In this document: in pieces, positions 1-12,130 of the stretch | Numbering within the stretch: position 1 is the first letter of the stretch | Layout: each line of letters starts with the position of its first letter | Assembly (NCBI RefSeq): GCF_026914185.1 | Contig: NC_070572.1 | Coordinates: forward strand, 4,526,001 to 4,590,000 | Origin: Puccinia triticina | Taxonomy: Eukaryota > Basidiomycota > Pucciniomycetes > Pucciniales > Pucciniaceae | Direction of reading: 5' to 3' | Length of the DNA: 64,000 bases | Notes under the pieces: generated by a model | Databases searched by the model: none | What the model saw: the letters and a program-made list of their open reading frames with translations, nothing else | Told to the model about the DNA's origin: nothing | Program-made: the position numbers and the translations under genes

Positions 1-692
1 AACGGGAGGAGAAGGAGATTGATGAGCTTACCCATGTTCGGCGAGCCAAAAGGCCAGCGAACGTTCCTCTGAGGTGATAAAGCTTCCCGAGCTTTGGAAG
101 AGACCTGTAGAGGAAGAAATGGGTGTTAGGTTGAGTGGGTGAGTGATGGGGGGAGTGATGTGTTCGAACCGTGTTGGATGAGGACCGGATAGCCGCCCAG
201 GCCGTCCTTGAGGGTGAAGCGTTCCTGGCCGGGCTTGACGATCTTCCAGACCTGGAGGAAGTAGCCGTCGAGGGTTTCGACGGTCTGCTCGACGATCTCG
301 AAGCCGGCCTGCTGGGCGTAGTAGTGGAAGTCCTTGGTGATCTTCTCGTTCTTGAATTTCTCTGGACGGTCCCATGAGCGGGAGAGCTTGCGGGAGCGCT
401 GGTGGTGTTTTTTCTGCTGGTAATGGTTGGGTGAGCAGAGCGAGTTGAGGAGGCTGGCGAGGGCGTTGAAGAGCTTGGTGGCGAGTCTTTTGAGGAGGGC
501 GTAGATGACGATGAGGACGAGGATGGCGTTGGAGACGATGTGTGAGCCGAGCTGGAGTGCGAACAGCCTGAGTTTGCGCTGCGGGGTGTGTTTGGGCAGG
601 GGCCCGCCGCGCGGGGTGGAGAGCAGGGTGACGTTGCCGGTCGAGCCGAAGTGTGAGGGCAGCAGGTTCTGAATGAGGGTGGAGTCGTCCAT
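1..692 (-). CDS. Acid-lipase family lipase or sterol esterase, N-terminal part (runs off window)
   Basis: The first exon (692-170) encodes about 174 residues; a 65-nt intron (169-105) joins it to exon 2 (104-32), and a further donor GTAAGC at 31 shows that the gene continues beyond the window. The protein has a basic N-terminal stretch, one hydrophobic segment at about residues 50-68, then the start of the alpha/beta-hydrolase lipase region: FHYYAQQAGFEIVEQTV, then LDGYFLQVWKI, then GYPVLIQHG, which splices in phase to LFQSSGSFITSEERSLAFWL. The QHGLFQSS block is typical of fungal membrane-anchored steryl-ester and triacylglycerol lipases (Yeh/Tgl1 type), where it forms the oxyanion-hole region. 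The catalytic Ser, Asp and His lie outside the window. By family analogy it would hydrolyse steryl esters or neutral lipids at lipid droplets or the plasma membrane. The family call is fairly sure; the substrate is not. Confidence 0.82.
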
Positions 693-696
693 CGTG

Positions 697-1178
697 GTAT
701 CGGAAGTCGGAAGTCGGAAGTCGGAAAGGAGGGTGGTTGGAGGGCAGAAGATGGGGGGATGGGCGATGGGGAGGGGGGGGGATATTTATGGCGGATATTT
801 GTATGCCGGATCGGGGCAGAGTGGGCATGTGCATGATCAGCTGGCCTGATCAGGAACAGCGGACGCTCCTTTCACTCATGGGAGAACAATCCGCCGCCCC
901 TTGAAACAAAGATAAATAATCTAAATATGTATCCCAACCCATCAGCTCAACAGTCCAGTCTTGACAAACGTCGTGCCATCTACCAGGATAAACAATCTTG
1001 GATTGAAAAAGGCAATTCCCCTGGTTTACTCAGGCCGGGGAGGGGGCTGACCGGGCGCCTAGGAAGCCCCCCTCCAATCACAGAGCGACTACTTGTGTGA
1101 GGAGAAACCGCGGGAGGGTAAAGCCGAAGGGGGATATGTAGCACTTGCCTTCGCGGTCTCCACTTGATTAACTGCCGT
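697..1178. other. Intergenic, no gene seen
   Basis: Upstream region of the minus-strand lipase gene. It contains a short CGGAAGT direct repeat (about 698-725), a G-rich run (about 768-780) and AT-rich sequence. No credible ORF or structured RNA was seen. Confidence 0.5.
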
Positions 1179-1450
1179 GCGTATTAGTCGCAGTAACCAT
1201 GTCATACACTTGTTTCACTTCAAGTCCAAGCACTGCACAGAAAGCTGCGTATTAGTCGCAGTAACCATGTCATACACTTGTTTCACTTCAAGTCCAAGCA
1301 CTGCACAGAAAGCTGCGTATTAGTCGCAGTAACCATGTCATACACTTGTTTCACTTCAAGTCCAAGCACTGCACAGAAAGCTGCGTATTAGTCGCAGTAA
1401 CCATGTCATACACTTGTTTCACTTCAAGTCCAAGCACTGCACAGAAAGCT
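1179..1450. repeat. Tandem repeat, four identical 68-bp units
   Basis: Units lie at 1179-1246, 1247-1314, 1315-1382 and 1383-1450. Each begins GCGTATTAGTCGCAG and ends GCACAGAAAGCT, and I see no difference between copies. After the fourth unit only GCG of a fifth is present. Perfect identity implies a recent expansion, or an assembly artefact. Confidence 0.95.
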
Positions 1451-1939
1451 GCGCCGGCGGAATTATTTATAGCAGCGGAACAAGCGTAACAAAAGGCCCG
1501 CACTCAGATCGATGAGATGTGCGCCTCAACAGCACAAGCTTGAAGTTGGGGGCCGACGAAACATGCAGCATATTTGCGAATAAAGAGATACAAAAACACC
1601 AGTTTTGACGGTTTGATGGCCTATAAACAGCGAGTGTGAGGGCTAATTTGTTTCTGTCTGATCTGTTCTCACTCATGATCTGCGTTTCTTGAAATAGAGA
1701 AACAGCACCTGCAGTTTTTCGAATCATCCAGCTTGATCTGGCTTGAATATTATAAATCATCGCAATCCCAGTCTTCTACTTCGCAGCCATCCCCTAGCCT
1801 CTTCACTATGCTCTACCGGTTGCTGCTGGCCCTTGTTGTTGAGCCCTGTTTGGATTCATGCTTATTCGTTTTCTATGCTGGTTTCTCTAATTACTGACTA
1901 GGAGTTCTTCTTGGGTAGCTTCTTGGAAGATGCTTCGCG

Positions 1940-2560
1940 ATGGAACACTTGGAGGGGCCGAAAGAAGTTGCAGAGGAAGGCGGATTGCGGAAGGTAGCAT
2001 CCTCAGTGGGTCCAACCGATCAAAAGCTTCTCGAGGAAGTTCCCGCTCCCGGACCCTCTAAGTCACCCCTAACTGGTTTAGATGATCTTACCAAAAGCGT
2101 CAGTTGTGAGACTCATACATAAATAGTTAGAAATTTTCTGGTTACATAAGGAGATCGGTGAATGCGACTGATGTTGGTTGAACTGTTTGGGTGCAATTAG
2201 GAGGAGGAAGTTGATCCACAAACCATGACTCTTGCAGATGGAACTCTAGGGGATTTGACCTTGAGGAAGATACATCCTTCAAGTTCAGAGAAAAAATCAG
2301 TTACATGGGATCCAAATTTGACAGGCCCCATAAAAAACCCTAGGAAAGGGAAATCGACCCCTTTAGCAGAAACGAAAGAACATACGTCGGAAGAAAATGT
2401 TAGCATCAGAGGCCGCGAACCCGTCGATAGCCTTATAGGTCTTGCTCGTCATGATCCTCAACTCTGCTTTCTTCTTTTCTTCTGTTGGGCTCTCGCCATA
2501 GTCCAAGTGATGCTTCTTCTCCGGTTTATTCAAGAACTAGTCAAAATCAAAAGATATTAA
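1940..2560 (+). CDS. Small hypothetical protein with C-terminal membrane anchor
   Basis: Two-exon model: 1940-2098 (53 codons) and 2201-2560, joined by a 102-nt intron with donor GTCAGT and acceptor AATTAG, both in phase 0, giving about 172 residues. The junction reads LTKS|EEEVDPQ. The first two thirds are hydrophilic and charged. The last 35 residues contain one hydrophobic helix (FLLFFCWALAIVQVMLLL) followed by a basic tail (KIKRY), as in a tail-anchored or single-pass membrane protein. I recognise no domain. An alternative donor, GTGAGA at 2106, would need a different acceptor to avoid an immediate stop. The model is plausible but could be wrong at the 5' end; function unknown. Confidence 0.5.
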
Positions 2561-3769
2561 TTAAAGATGTCTTGTTGGCTTGATAGATTATGATATTTTA
2601 CAGATTGGCATTTTCGTGTATCTTCACTATTTCTCTCTTTATACTCATCCTCTACATCCTCAGTTTTTGTAGGACAACATGAGCCCCATTTTGCAGATAG
2701 CGGGGGAAGATTACCTGCACTTGAATGAAATGTGATCATGAATGTTTCTCCCACTACTGAGACAGATTTTTGACAGTGAGGCCGTGATTCTTTTAGACTC
2801 AATCATCATTCCTACCTCCCCAGCAATCTTGGCCATCATGCAAGCCTTCTTTCCAGTGGAGGACTTCCCGTCAAGTCTGGGAGCCTCCCAGATCTCAATT
2901 TACACACCCAAATTCTTAATTTTTGACAAAAAGGGGAATGTTTTCCTAACCCTACAGTTCATTAATTTCATGTGCACTGGTTGAATTTTTGATAGGTGTC
3001 TTAATTTAGGATTTAGAGGGGCATCTAGAACTCTCTAAATGACAACGGGAAGTCTTCCAGTCAAGCGTATCTGATGTCTAAAAAATAAGTATGTATATTG
3101 ACCAAGACCTGCACGGTTTGCTGCATCCTGCCTTTCCAAGTGGCCTTATTTTCTCTGGGGAGTCATAGAAACTACAAAAGATTTGTTTCAATATTCACTT
3201 TGGGATAGACTTTCCACTGTCAGGCTGAGCGGTCTGGGCTCACTGGGGGAAGTGGCAGAGCCATGCCCTCTGGTGCTGCTGAAAAAATAAAGAACAGTTT
3301 TGAAAATATGACCTTTGTGTCTGCTGTTTGGCAAGATCTATGGGTTGATTCATGAACACTTTTGAACAGATCATGAGGACTGCTGAATTTGATTTCAAGG
3401 GGCTCGTGTTGTGAGGTTGTACCGCGACATACACATGCTCTGTAATCGTCATCCCTCCGTCAGTGTCACGTCGTCCCTGGGTAGGCCCAGACATCCGCGC
3501 TGGTCGGATTACATAAAGTCGGGCAGAAACCTTGATGAAACTCGAGATAAGGGCCGAAACCAACGCGGGGGCAAAGCTCGGGAGCCATCGACTGAATCCC
3601 CCGGGGGTAGACTGGACAGGGGTGAAGAGGAGTCAGGCTCGGGTCGGAGTCCGAGGCAACCACAACATCAACCGCAACTACTCCGACTGGGAACTGCCAG
3701 ACACATATCCACCCCGCACTGGCGATACACACAACAGCACCGATACACACATATCAGCAACCAAACAGA
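2561..3769. other. Intergenic, no gene seen
   Basis: AT-rich spacer between the small membrane-protein gene and CDC14. The 179-codon open frame at 3411-3950 overlaps the CDC14 first exon in another frame and has no recognisable content. The segment just upstream of 3770 probably holds the CDC14 promoter and 5' UTR. Confidence 0.45.
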
Positions 3770-6523
3770 ATGGATCATCAGCCTTCATCACCTCCACCCC
3801 AAACTCAAACCCAAAATATTCCAAGCAACCCGCAACAGGCTGACTGTCTCATGGTCTGTCTCATCACTCTCGCTCTCTGACATCCAACATATGTATTCTC
3901 CCTCCACCATCACACACCCCCACCCACTCACCAACATCCCCGCTCTCTAGGCCGACGTCTCAACCAAAAGATCCAACCTGCCCATCCAACCGGTCGCCTC
4001 GGGCAGCTCCTCACCCATCAGGTCGCCTTCCTCAGCCATATCCCAATTCGGGCCTCGTCTGGGACTCACCTGCTTCCCTAATCCTATCCCCGATCCGCTT
4101 ACCCTGAACTCGACCCATGGAATCATTCAGTCAAACCTACAACCCGTCTATTGGTTCACGATCGACAGTCTGCTTATTTATCTCAGCTTCTATCAAGTAA
4201 TTACACATCCAGCTCGACTTGGAAAACTTCTCGTCTCTGATCGTGCCTCCCCCCCTTCCACTCTAGGACACCGGTCCCTTGAATTGTGCTTGTCTCTACA
4301 GGTTCTGTTTACATCTACACGAGTTGCTGGAAGACTCGTCTATGTCAGATCGCCGGATTATATTATATTCATCAGATGACCCCGATAAGAAGGCAAACGC
4401 CGCTCTACTCATGGCACTATATTGCGTGAGTCCTCTGCTGTTTCAAGTGGTGCAATCACATCATACTCATCGTTCGGCCTACTTTGGTGGTTCAAATTAG
4501 ATGATTGTGCTTAGATGGAGCGTGGCCGATGCCTTGCACCCAATCTCTCATCTAGAAGTCGTAAGTCTCGTTGAAACATTTGTCGTCTCTTCATCTTTTC
4601 CACGCGTTTTGTTTTCATCTTTTTCCGCTTTGAGTTCTTTCACAAAAACAACGCGATACAGATCCCTACATCCCTCTCATCCCCTTCATCACCCTCCATG
4701 ATCGCAACACGTATACTTCACTTGACAAAAAAATCCTGAACTTACCAAGTTTAAACCATCACGAAACCTTTTTTTTACTATAGCAACCATTTCGGGACGC
4801 GGGTTACTCGAGGGCAGACTTCAACCTATCTATACAAAATGTATTGTTTGGCGTCAAGAAAGCGATTGATCTGAGACTATTGAAATTAGAAGAATTCGAC
4901 CTCAAAGAATACGAGACTTTTGAGAAGGTTGAACATGGCGATTACAATTGGCTCTCTCCCCACTTCATCGCCTTTGCATCACCCGTCGAATCGGCAAATG
5001 GCCGAATCGGGAAAGCTTTTAAATTAATCTTGGATCAGTTCGAGCGCGTCGGAGTCAAACTGGTGATCCGGCTGAACAAAAAACTCTACGATGAAACTCG
5101 GTTTACAAAAAGAGGGATGGCTCATCGAGAAAGTCAGTCTGAAGCGCGTCTCATCCGTCCTTTAGGTCTCCTCTTGACTGATTTATACTCAATCTACGCG
5201 TCTCTTAGTGTACTTTGATGATGGCACGAATCCTTCGATGGAGATGGTTAGGGAGTTCATTACGATCTCTGAAAGGATTATTGAAGAAGGTGGCGTCGTG
5301 GCTGTTCACTGTAAAGCTGGCCTCGGACGAACTGGGACCTTGATCGGAGCATATCTCATTTACAAGTATCGATTTACAGCTGAAGAAGCTATTGGATTCA
5401 TGAGAATCATGAGACCTGGTACATGCGTTGGGTTTGTTGTTTATCTTGTTCTTTCCCTCTTACGATCTTGCTGGCCCCTGGATGACTACTCATGACTCGC
5501 AAATGGATTTCCAGACCTCAGCAACACTTTCTATACGAGAACCAGCTGACGTGGGTTGAATGGGCAGCAAGAGACGAATTGCTGGCAGAACAGCAAACAC
5601 AAATAAGTCCCAGCAAGACTGAGCGTCCGATCACTCCACCACCCGAGAGCCTAGTACCGGCCATAGCGCTATCCTCTGCTACTTCCACGCCACCGCCGAA
5701 ATCCCAGACAGCCGGGACAACGGCAATGCCCACAAGTGTCGTACCTGGTCAACCTCGAAAAACGCCGGGGGCCAAGACGCGTCATATGGTTGCAGCACCT
5801 GAAGGCAAACAGACTGGAAAGAGTCTGATCGAGCAGGAGGAAGCTCAGGAGCAAACAAGCGATGGTGAGGGGGAGGAAGAACCACCAGTTATGCCAAACC
5901 GGCCGGTCACTCGGCAAGTACTCGCCCACAAATTAGCACCTGGCTCGCCTGTCAAAACGAGCAATCCAGCCCCTACTGCCAAAACTCGACCACGTCCAGC
6001 TTCTGCTATGTCAGATCATCGACCGAGAACTACTGCGCCAGTTCCTGGACTCGTCCGCCGAAGCAAGGCTGTCAAGGACCTGGGAACGCTATTTGAAGGC
6101 ACTTCGACCAAGGCTGGCGACCCGAAATCTTCCGCTATCCCGACACGATATAACCTGCGTGGCGTGGGCACAAGAGCGGTCTCGGCGGCAAGCTCGAATA
6201 GTGCAAACCAAGCTAACAGTGCCAACACTCCGACCTCGCCAAGTCGATTACCCCAGCGGATCGCCGGAGTTAAGAAGAGAGGATGCACGGCCACTGGGCC
6301 GTCGAACGTGCACAAGGACGAGCTCCTGAACCTGAGAGTTACCGAGGTCCGCAACGGAACTAGCCACCATCATCTCCGTGACCATAAGCATCTCAATGGT
6401 GCTCCGAATAACCTCAACCCTCTCGATCGTAGGAACGTCGGCGCTTCACTCGGCTTGGATGAAGATCAGAGGAGCGTTCGGAGAAGGCGGTCTAGTTTGA
6501 GCCATACCGATCTTGCTATCTAG
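3770..6523 (+). CDS. CDC14: Dual-specificity protein phosphatase Cdc14
   Basis: Exons 3770-3853, 3951-4196, 4267-4425, 4501-4560, 4784-5132, 5209-5431 and 5515-6523 all join in phase, giving 709 residues. The Cdc14 N-terminal domain is seen in exons 2-5 (VYWFTIDSLLIYLSFYQ|DTGPLN, LYRFCLHLHELL, FRDAGYSRADFNLSIQNVLFG, HFIAFASP). The catalytic domain carries FDDG (general-acid Asp 303/304) and the signature HCKAGLGRTG with Cys334 and Arg340, followed by FMRIMRPG and GPQQHFLYENQ. The last 310 residues are Pro/Ser/Thr-rich and basic, the usual disordered regulatory tail. In fungi Cdc14 reverses Cdk phosphorylation during mitotic exit, cytokinesis or septation, shuttling between nucleolus, spindle and division site. 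The first exon (28 codons, donor GTCTGT) is the least certain part; the protein could start inside exon 2 after a different upstream exon. Confidence 0.93.
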
Positions 6524-9357
6524 TATTCCCCTTCCTATGACTTCTTTTTGTTTTACATATAGCCTTCAATCATTGTCAAGATATCATTTCGAGTCATCCA
6601 CCAATCTGGAAGCTTTTGGATAAATTTGATATATATATATATATAACATTCAAGACATTATAAAACCTTCAACACCTGAGAAAACAAGACCCCCATCAAC
6701 GCAAAGGACGAAGAAAAAAAAGAAACAGACTCGACCCGAACTCGCATCGACTCGCTGTCTTCTTATACATACACCACAGTCCAAACGTTTCTTCTTCTCC
6801 CGACATGTGCAAAGTCTAAGTTTTTTTATTGAAGCAGTCAAAGGATGAATATCAAGTCCTGACAGAAAAGAACTAAAGAGCCTTTCTTCATCATATCATC
6901 ATCATCATATCATATCATCACATCGTCGTCCCATACTTCCAACTATTCCAAGTCAAAATACATATACATACAAACACATACAAAAATTACAACATAAATC
7001 TTCACATTCTATTCACCCCTTTTGACTTGTCTTCATCATCAGATTTTGATGTGCGTGTTTCTTCTGTATGCTTTGTATCTGTTGATTTTTTTGCTTGAGT
7101 GTTTGTGTGATATCTTTTTTTTGTACTTTTAGTATCAACATCTTTAATTTGGTTATATATTTATATGAGTAGTTGAGTTGATTCAGTGATTATAAAGGGT
7201 AATTTATCTAGCTTCTTGAATATTTTTTTTCTATACATATATGTCTCTTCCTTCTGATCTAGTGCTTATAATTCATTATGTGTGTGTGTGTGTGTTTCCT
7301 TGGCTTTTTTGAGATCTCTATACATGTCCTGTATACCTTTTTAAATTTTCTTTCTGCATAAATGCATAAATTACACTTTCATAACCTCAATTTGCAGGTG
7401 ATTGAAAATTTGAAATTCAGCTTTGCCTACAAAGTGAGTTTATCAAAGCTTGATTCAAGCATTTGTAGCATCCTAACTGTGAACATTGCACACCCTAAAT
7501 AGAGAAAACTTAATTTCATTTCTAGAGTGAGACTTGTCTAGATTGCTTGGCACAAGGTATTCAATTCAGTCTGGATGCTGTTGTTAGATCTAGAGAATGT
7601 GGTTACTGATGTGCCTGAATCAGGGATTGTGATGGGTTGTTGAGACTTTTTACCTACATGGCTTGGTTGTAATCTAATGTCAAAGTGGGCTCATTGAGTA
7701 GTGAGCAGAGCAAAAGGGATCCTGTGTGTGCCTCAAGGTTTGCTTCTTGATTGCTGCAACCCACAGTATTGGAACACCACAAGTGTATTTGAGCAGCAAA
7801 TCATCCCTAAAGTCACAGCATGTGGTCTTGGCACAACTAACCCTGTCACTCATCATCTCTACTTCACTTGGATAGGCCCCCACTTGAGACAAAAAAATGC
7901 TGGCCCTTTTTTGCTTGTTGCACAGTCACAAGCCGGAGGGTCTATCCATTGCACATAGTGTTTGGGGTTAATCTATTCAAAAGTGGCCATTAAGGGCTGC
8001 ACACCAAAACTTAGACCTTTTTTGCTGTATTTTTGTGAATTTAATAAACTTGGATATGTGTACCACTTCCATTACTCCAATGCCAATGTTTTTGATTGGT
8101 CCTGATACCGCAGGTCCACAATGCATAATCATTATCTAACAGCCAGTGCTACTGTGTTGAGGGACACCAGGGACTGAAACAACAAGGGCTAATAATACTC
8201 ATGGTAGGAATTGATGGTGAATGATAGATTTGATATTCAGTGCCGGAAAGAAAGGCAAGTGAGAAACCGGTGGGCTGTAGTAATGGGCTGCTTGGTAGAA
8301 TCATATCTACATACAAGCATGCAAATACTACAAACGGGCTTCACCATCTCAACATCCCCCCTTGCTGATAACCAAGCTACAGTTCAGCACTACCAAGAAG
8401 ATAAAAAAAAGGAAATTGTACTACTAGAAGTAAAAAGTATACTAATAGTAGTGGAATAACCATGAAGTAGGCCAAACATATATATGTAGCGTACTGAGAA
8501 AGTATAAATTTGATAGCTGACAAAGATCAGTTACTTGTAGACTAAATTGATTTTGTCTTATTCGTCATAAGAGCCTGATTTGTAACGGCCCAGCTTCATC
8601 CTTGTGTAAGATAGTTGAAGCCTGGTAAAAATCCCAATAAGGTTCATAAATATTCTTTGGGCTTATTATGCAGCAGCTTATTACTTCATATGAAACTGGG
8701 CCCTGCCAAATGAGGCCTTATGGTTGTATTGTAAATTTGACCTTATAAGGACAAGAATTGCACCTCCAATTCATTAGGAAGTTTCCCAATACTGCGTAGG
8801 GATTTCAATTTGAGTTGATGTAAGGGTCTGGTGGACCCTCATTGGAGATGACGGGGAAATGAGGCTTGGAGAGGGCTAGAAGCCCTAGAGTTTTTCTAGT
8901 TCCAATCTGTGGGGCTTGATTGCATGGGCTAGTCGGGAGGGAATGAGTCCCATATTGGTAAGTAAAACTGTCCGAGAGAGGAAGAGAAGGGATCCAAGAG
9001 GCTGCTTACCCAGCCGGGAGGGAATGAGTCCCTGCCAGACTAGGGAAGTGAGAACTAAAACACAAGTACTTGTTGGCTCAGGGTGTCACGTGATGTCTTG
9101 ATACTTTGTGTGAAACCCCAACTGAACTACGGCGGGGCTTCACTGTTGAATATTGAAGATAGTGATCCATAATTATAATCTGAAAATATTGAAGGCCACT
9201 ATGTCTGTAAAGCCACCTGAGACTCTGTCTATCTAAAATAAGATTTTTACAACACCTAAATGACAGTAAATGTGGGGTGAATTTTTTGTGGGTTGGTGTT
9301 TATCAATTCTATGGTTTTCAAAGCTGGTTTGCGTAATTTTAGGAGGTTACTAAACGT
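6524..9357. other. CDC14 3' region and AT-rich intergenic DNA
   Basis: The stretch after the CDC14 stop is AT-rich with a (TA)n run near 6630-6645, a TATCATCA-rich stretch near 6890-6920 and a (TG)n run near 7280-7296. A short direct repeat containing GGGAGGGAATGAGTCCC occurs near 8936-8952 and 9018-9034. No convincing coding region was found; short open frames near 7701 and 8211 have no recognisable content. Confidence 0.5.
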
Positions 9358-9480
9358 ACCCGGTTTTTCCGCGTTCATACTTGGTTTTTGCGGACCCCCT
9401 TTTCCGCATCCGTACCCAGTTTTTCCGCGTTCATACTTGGTTTTTGCGTACCCCCTTTTCCGCATCCGTACCCAGTTTTT
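9358..9480. repeat. 56-bp tandem repeat, about two units
   Basis: Units 9358-9413 and 9414-9469 differ at about two positions, and a partial third begins at 9470. The unit contains TTTTTCCGCGTTCATACTTG and CCCCCTTTTCCGCATCCGT. Degenerate pieces with GTTTTTTGCGTACC recur to about 9620. Confidence 0.85.
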
Positions 9481-9898
9481 TTCTGCTTATTTTTACGCAA
9501 CACAAATTATATCAAAATCAATCTCAGTTTATGATAAGAATTATGGTGAATTTAGAAGTTCCAAAAATCCATTTTTGGATAATTAAATAATACATACCTG
9601 GTTTTTTGCGTACCTGCTTTTCTGGATTGATTACTAAGACAATAAGACCCCGTTTGGAGCCAATATAAATATAGGTGATATAATCATTTGTAAATTCAAT
9701 AAAAAATTGGGTTTACTTCGCACACGGAGGGAAACTCGTTGCGCACGGGAATTTCCGTTGACTCGACGTCACGTAACGTCGGGCCCCCCTCTGTGCGCAC
9801 CACCAGCTCCCCTCAAAAAACTATCCCCACACGGGGGTGCCGTGCGGTGACAGGTGGGCGGGTTGAGACACTCCGGCCATCCGGAGGAAACAAAACCC

Positions 9899-11168
9899 TG
9901 GATGACCGACACAGACCGGTCATCAAGAGACTACATCCCTCTCAATGACCCAAATAGACCGGTCATTGGGAGGTTACATCCCTCTTGATGACCAGCAAAG
10001 ACCGGTCATCGAGAGGGTATATCACATCTCTCTCAATGACCGGCATTCCGGTCATTGAGAGGACACATCCCCCTTGATGACCAGTACAGACTGGTCATCG
10101 GGAGGCTACACCACGGGTTGTGCCGGATGCCCATGGGACACCCTTTTGGAGATGACCCTGGACATCCGGCTCTTGCCGGGCAGGAAACATCCGCAGGATG
10201 TTACTCTTCATGACAGATACAGATGTATCCCAACTGAGTATCCACCGGATGGTCTTGGAGCATCTGCTGGATGTAACCCAATCATCCGCCGGATATCACA
10301 AACCATCCTCAGATGGGAAAAATATTTGTCCAGGTGCGCTGGCCAGCGCACTCCTGCACCAAGCACCAGGCCCCGGGATGTGTGCTCTAAGAAGCGGGGG
10401 GGCAGAGGCAATGCAATTGGGTGCCGGGGGTGATTGGGCCCGGGTGCTGCAGTGGTTGATGAGACTGGGTGTTGAACACCTAACCTGCAGCATCAGAGGT
10501 CCCGGTGAAGGCAGCCCTTCCCCACTACGGCAGGGGGCATGTGTAATTGACAGGAGCACACGTGGTTGATATCAAGTGCACACTGGGTTGACATCCATCA
10601 GACACTCCAGCCAGAGTGTCCGGTTGATGTTGACTAGGGATGACAATTGGGCTGCCCGGCTTCACCCTGGCAAGGCTATTGAGACATAATTTGAGCGGGC
10701 CCCTTGGTGAGGCCAATCCTCTGACCACCCGGGGCTTTACTTAACTGGTCTCTGTCCTGAAATCTTAATTGGCGCAAAAGTGGCCCGTAGGTGGCCCGTG
10801 GTCAAACCCGCCCAATTAGCATCCCTAATGTTGACTCTCAGGATGTCCAGCGGACACTCCAGCCAGAGTGTCCAATGGATGTCCAGATGCTGTCTTTGAG
10901 GGCTGAACATCACTTGGACGCATCCAAAAGCGTCCAAGTGATGCTCAGTGCACCTGGCATCTGCTGGATGCTCCCCGGAAATCATGCGGACACTTTTCAG
11001 CCCAAAGCATCCGCGGGATGTCAGCCTTTTCCAAAAAGGCGCCCCGTGGTGTACATCCCTCTTGATGACCAGTGCAGACCGGTCATCGGGAGGCTACATC
11101 CCTCTCAATGACCGGAATAGACCGGTCATTGGGAGGCTACAATCCTCTTGATGACCGGTACAAAACGG
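9899..11168. repeat. Left hairpin array of the 12.4-kb element
   Basis: A run of imperfect palindromes separated by short spacers. From 9900 to about 10110 units read like TGACCGG..CAGACCGGTCAT, alternating CCTCTCAATGACC and CCTCTTGATGACC. From 10590 they change to GGACACTCC/AGAGTGTCC, CACTTGGACGC/GCGTCCAAGTG and GCATCCGCGGGATGTC types, then back to ACCGGTCAT units at 11050-11168. The 359-bp block 10609-11168 (minus the nested MITE) recurs at 19990-20348. Confidence 0.85.
10635..10827. mobile_element. hAT-like MITE, 193 bp
   Basis: TIRs TAGGGATGACAATTGGGC and GCCCAATTAGCATCCCTA, flanked by the perfect 8-bp duplication ATGTTGAC (10627-10634 and 10828-10835). The paralogous block at 19990-20348 has the empty site, with one ATGTTGAC, near 20007-20014. 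TIR sequence and 8-bp TSD fit a non-autonomous hAT element. Confidence 0.9.
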
Positions 11169-12078
11169 TGTGGTGGGCCCTCTCGTGGCCAGCTAGTAAG
11201 GAAAAACACCGCCGCCAGCAAGATCATCAAGGCCCCTCTCTCATCAGGATTTCACTTCAAGATCCTCAAGACCTCAAGAATTCATCTCTCCCCATCTCTC
11301 CTCATCTTCCAACCTCCTTCAAGATATTTCCCCCCTTCTTCCTTCTTCCTCCTTTCCACCTTTCCATCTCCTCTTCCCTTCCCAATCCCCCTTCTTCTCA
11401 GTCTCCATCCCTGTTTCATCTTTCTTGGTCCTAACACAGCATCTGCTGTGGGTTTATTCCCTGTTTTTGTTTCTGGCTCTTTCTCTTCTGTTTGATTTTT
11501 GTCTGTCTTGAGTGTTTCTTTCTCCTCTGTTCTCTTTCCCTTTCTTTTCTCTGGTTCTTCTCCTTCTGTCTCCTCTCACTGTGATTTCCTCATTTCTTTG
11601 TGTTGTGTTTTCTTTTTTTTTCCTGCTTCTCTTGTTTGTTGTGTGTGTGTGCGCGCGTAGCGCGCGGAGGATGTGATGAAATACACGTGACATGTCACCC
11701 GGAGTCCAAGTTCAGCTCGAACTTGGATGATGGATGGCCATGGCATTCTGATCCCCAGAATACGGACCATCACCGAGTTTATAGATCAGATCTTCAGAGT
11801 TCAAACTTTTGGGCTCCGCCCGCCGATCACACTTCTTCAAAAGTCTCAGATCCCTTCCTTTCTTCTTTAAGATCACAATCCCCAACTCCCTCAAAACAAA
11901 CAACCGCCGCCGCGGATCCAAAACCCCGGCGAACATCTCAAAACCACCCCCAACACCCACAGCTATCCCGATTCCTTTCAGCGCTCATTCTCACAGACCA
12001 CCAACCTTGAGAGCAGCCTAAACAGCATCCCATCCCCTCACACGACTGCCGCCGCTTAGCACGGACAGGAGTCACTCA
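11169..12078 (+). repeat. 5' LTR of Ty3 element 1
   Basis: It starts TGTGGTGGGCCCTCTCG and ends GTCACTCA, two bases before the primer-binding site. The first 271 bp match 19719-19989. The right border rests on the position of the tRNA-like primer site, not on a second full copy. A pyrimidine-rich tract fills about 11280-11420 and 11450-11640. Confidence 0.75.
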
Positions 12079-12080
12079 TT

Positions 12081-12130
12081 TGGTCCCCCGAGCCGGGATC
12101 AAACCAGCGACCTCAAGATTTACAGTCTCG
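12081..12130 (+). promoter_or_regulatory. Primer-binding site of Ty3 element 1, tRNA-Tyr complement extended to about 50 nt
   Basis: The plus strand reads TGGTCCCCCGAGCCGGGA (12081-12098), the complement of a tRNA 3' end with CCA. Complementarity continues through the T arm, the variable loop and an anticodon loop with GTA (Tyr), to about 12130. The usual primer site is about 18 nt. It is not a tRNA gene: on the minus strand no D arm or 5' acceptor strand follows, and the CCA is encoded. Confidence 0.75.

Noticed and set aside
3411..3950. 179-codon open frame on the plus strand
   Set aside because: Low-complexity composition, overlaps the CDC14 first exon in another frame, no domain.
10074..11160. 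Several 80-120-codon frames over the hairpin array (and again at 19990-20350)
   Set aside because: The same peptide strings appear wherever the array occurs, in several frames and both strands; they are products of the repeat.
9899..11168. Regularly spaced short palindromic repeats suggest a CRISPR array
   Set aside because: Units vary in sequence and spacing, the spacers are themselves repeats, there are no cas genes, and the window is eukaryotic.
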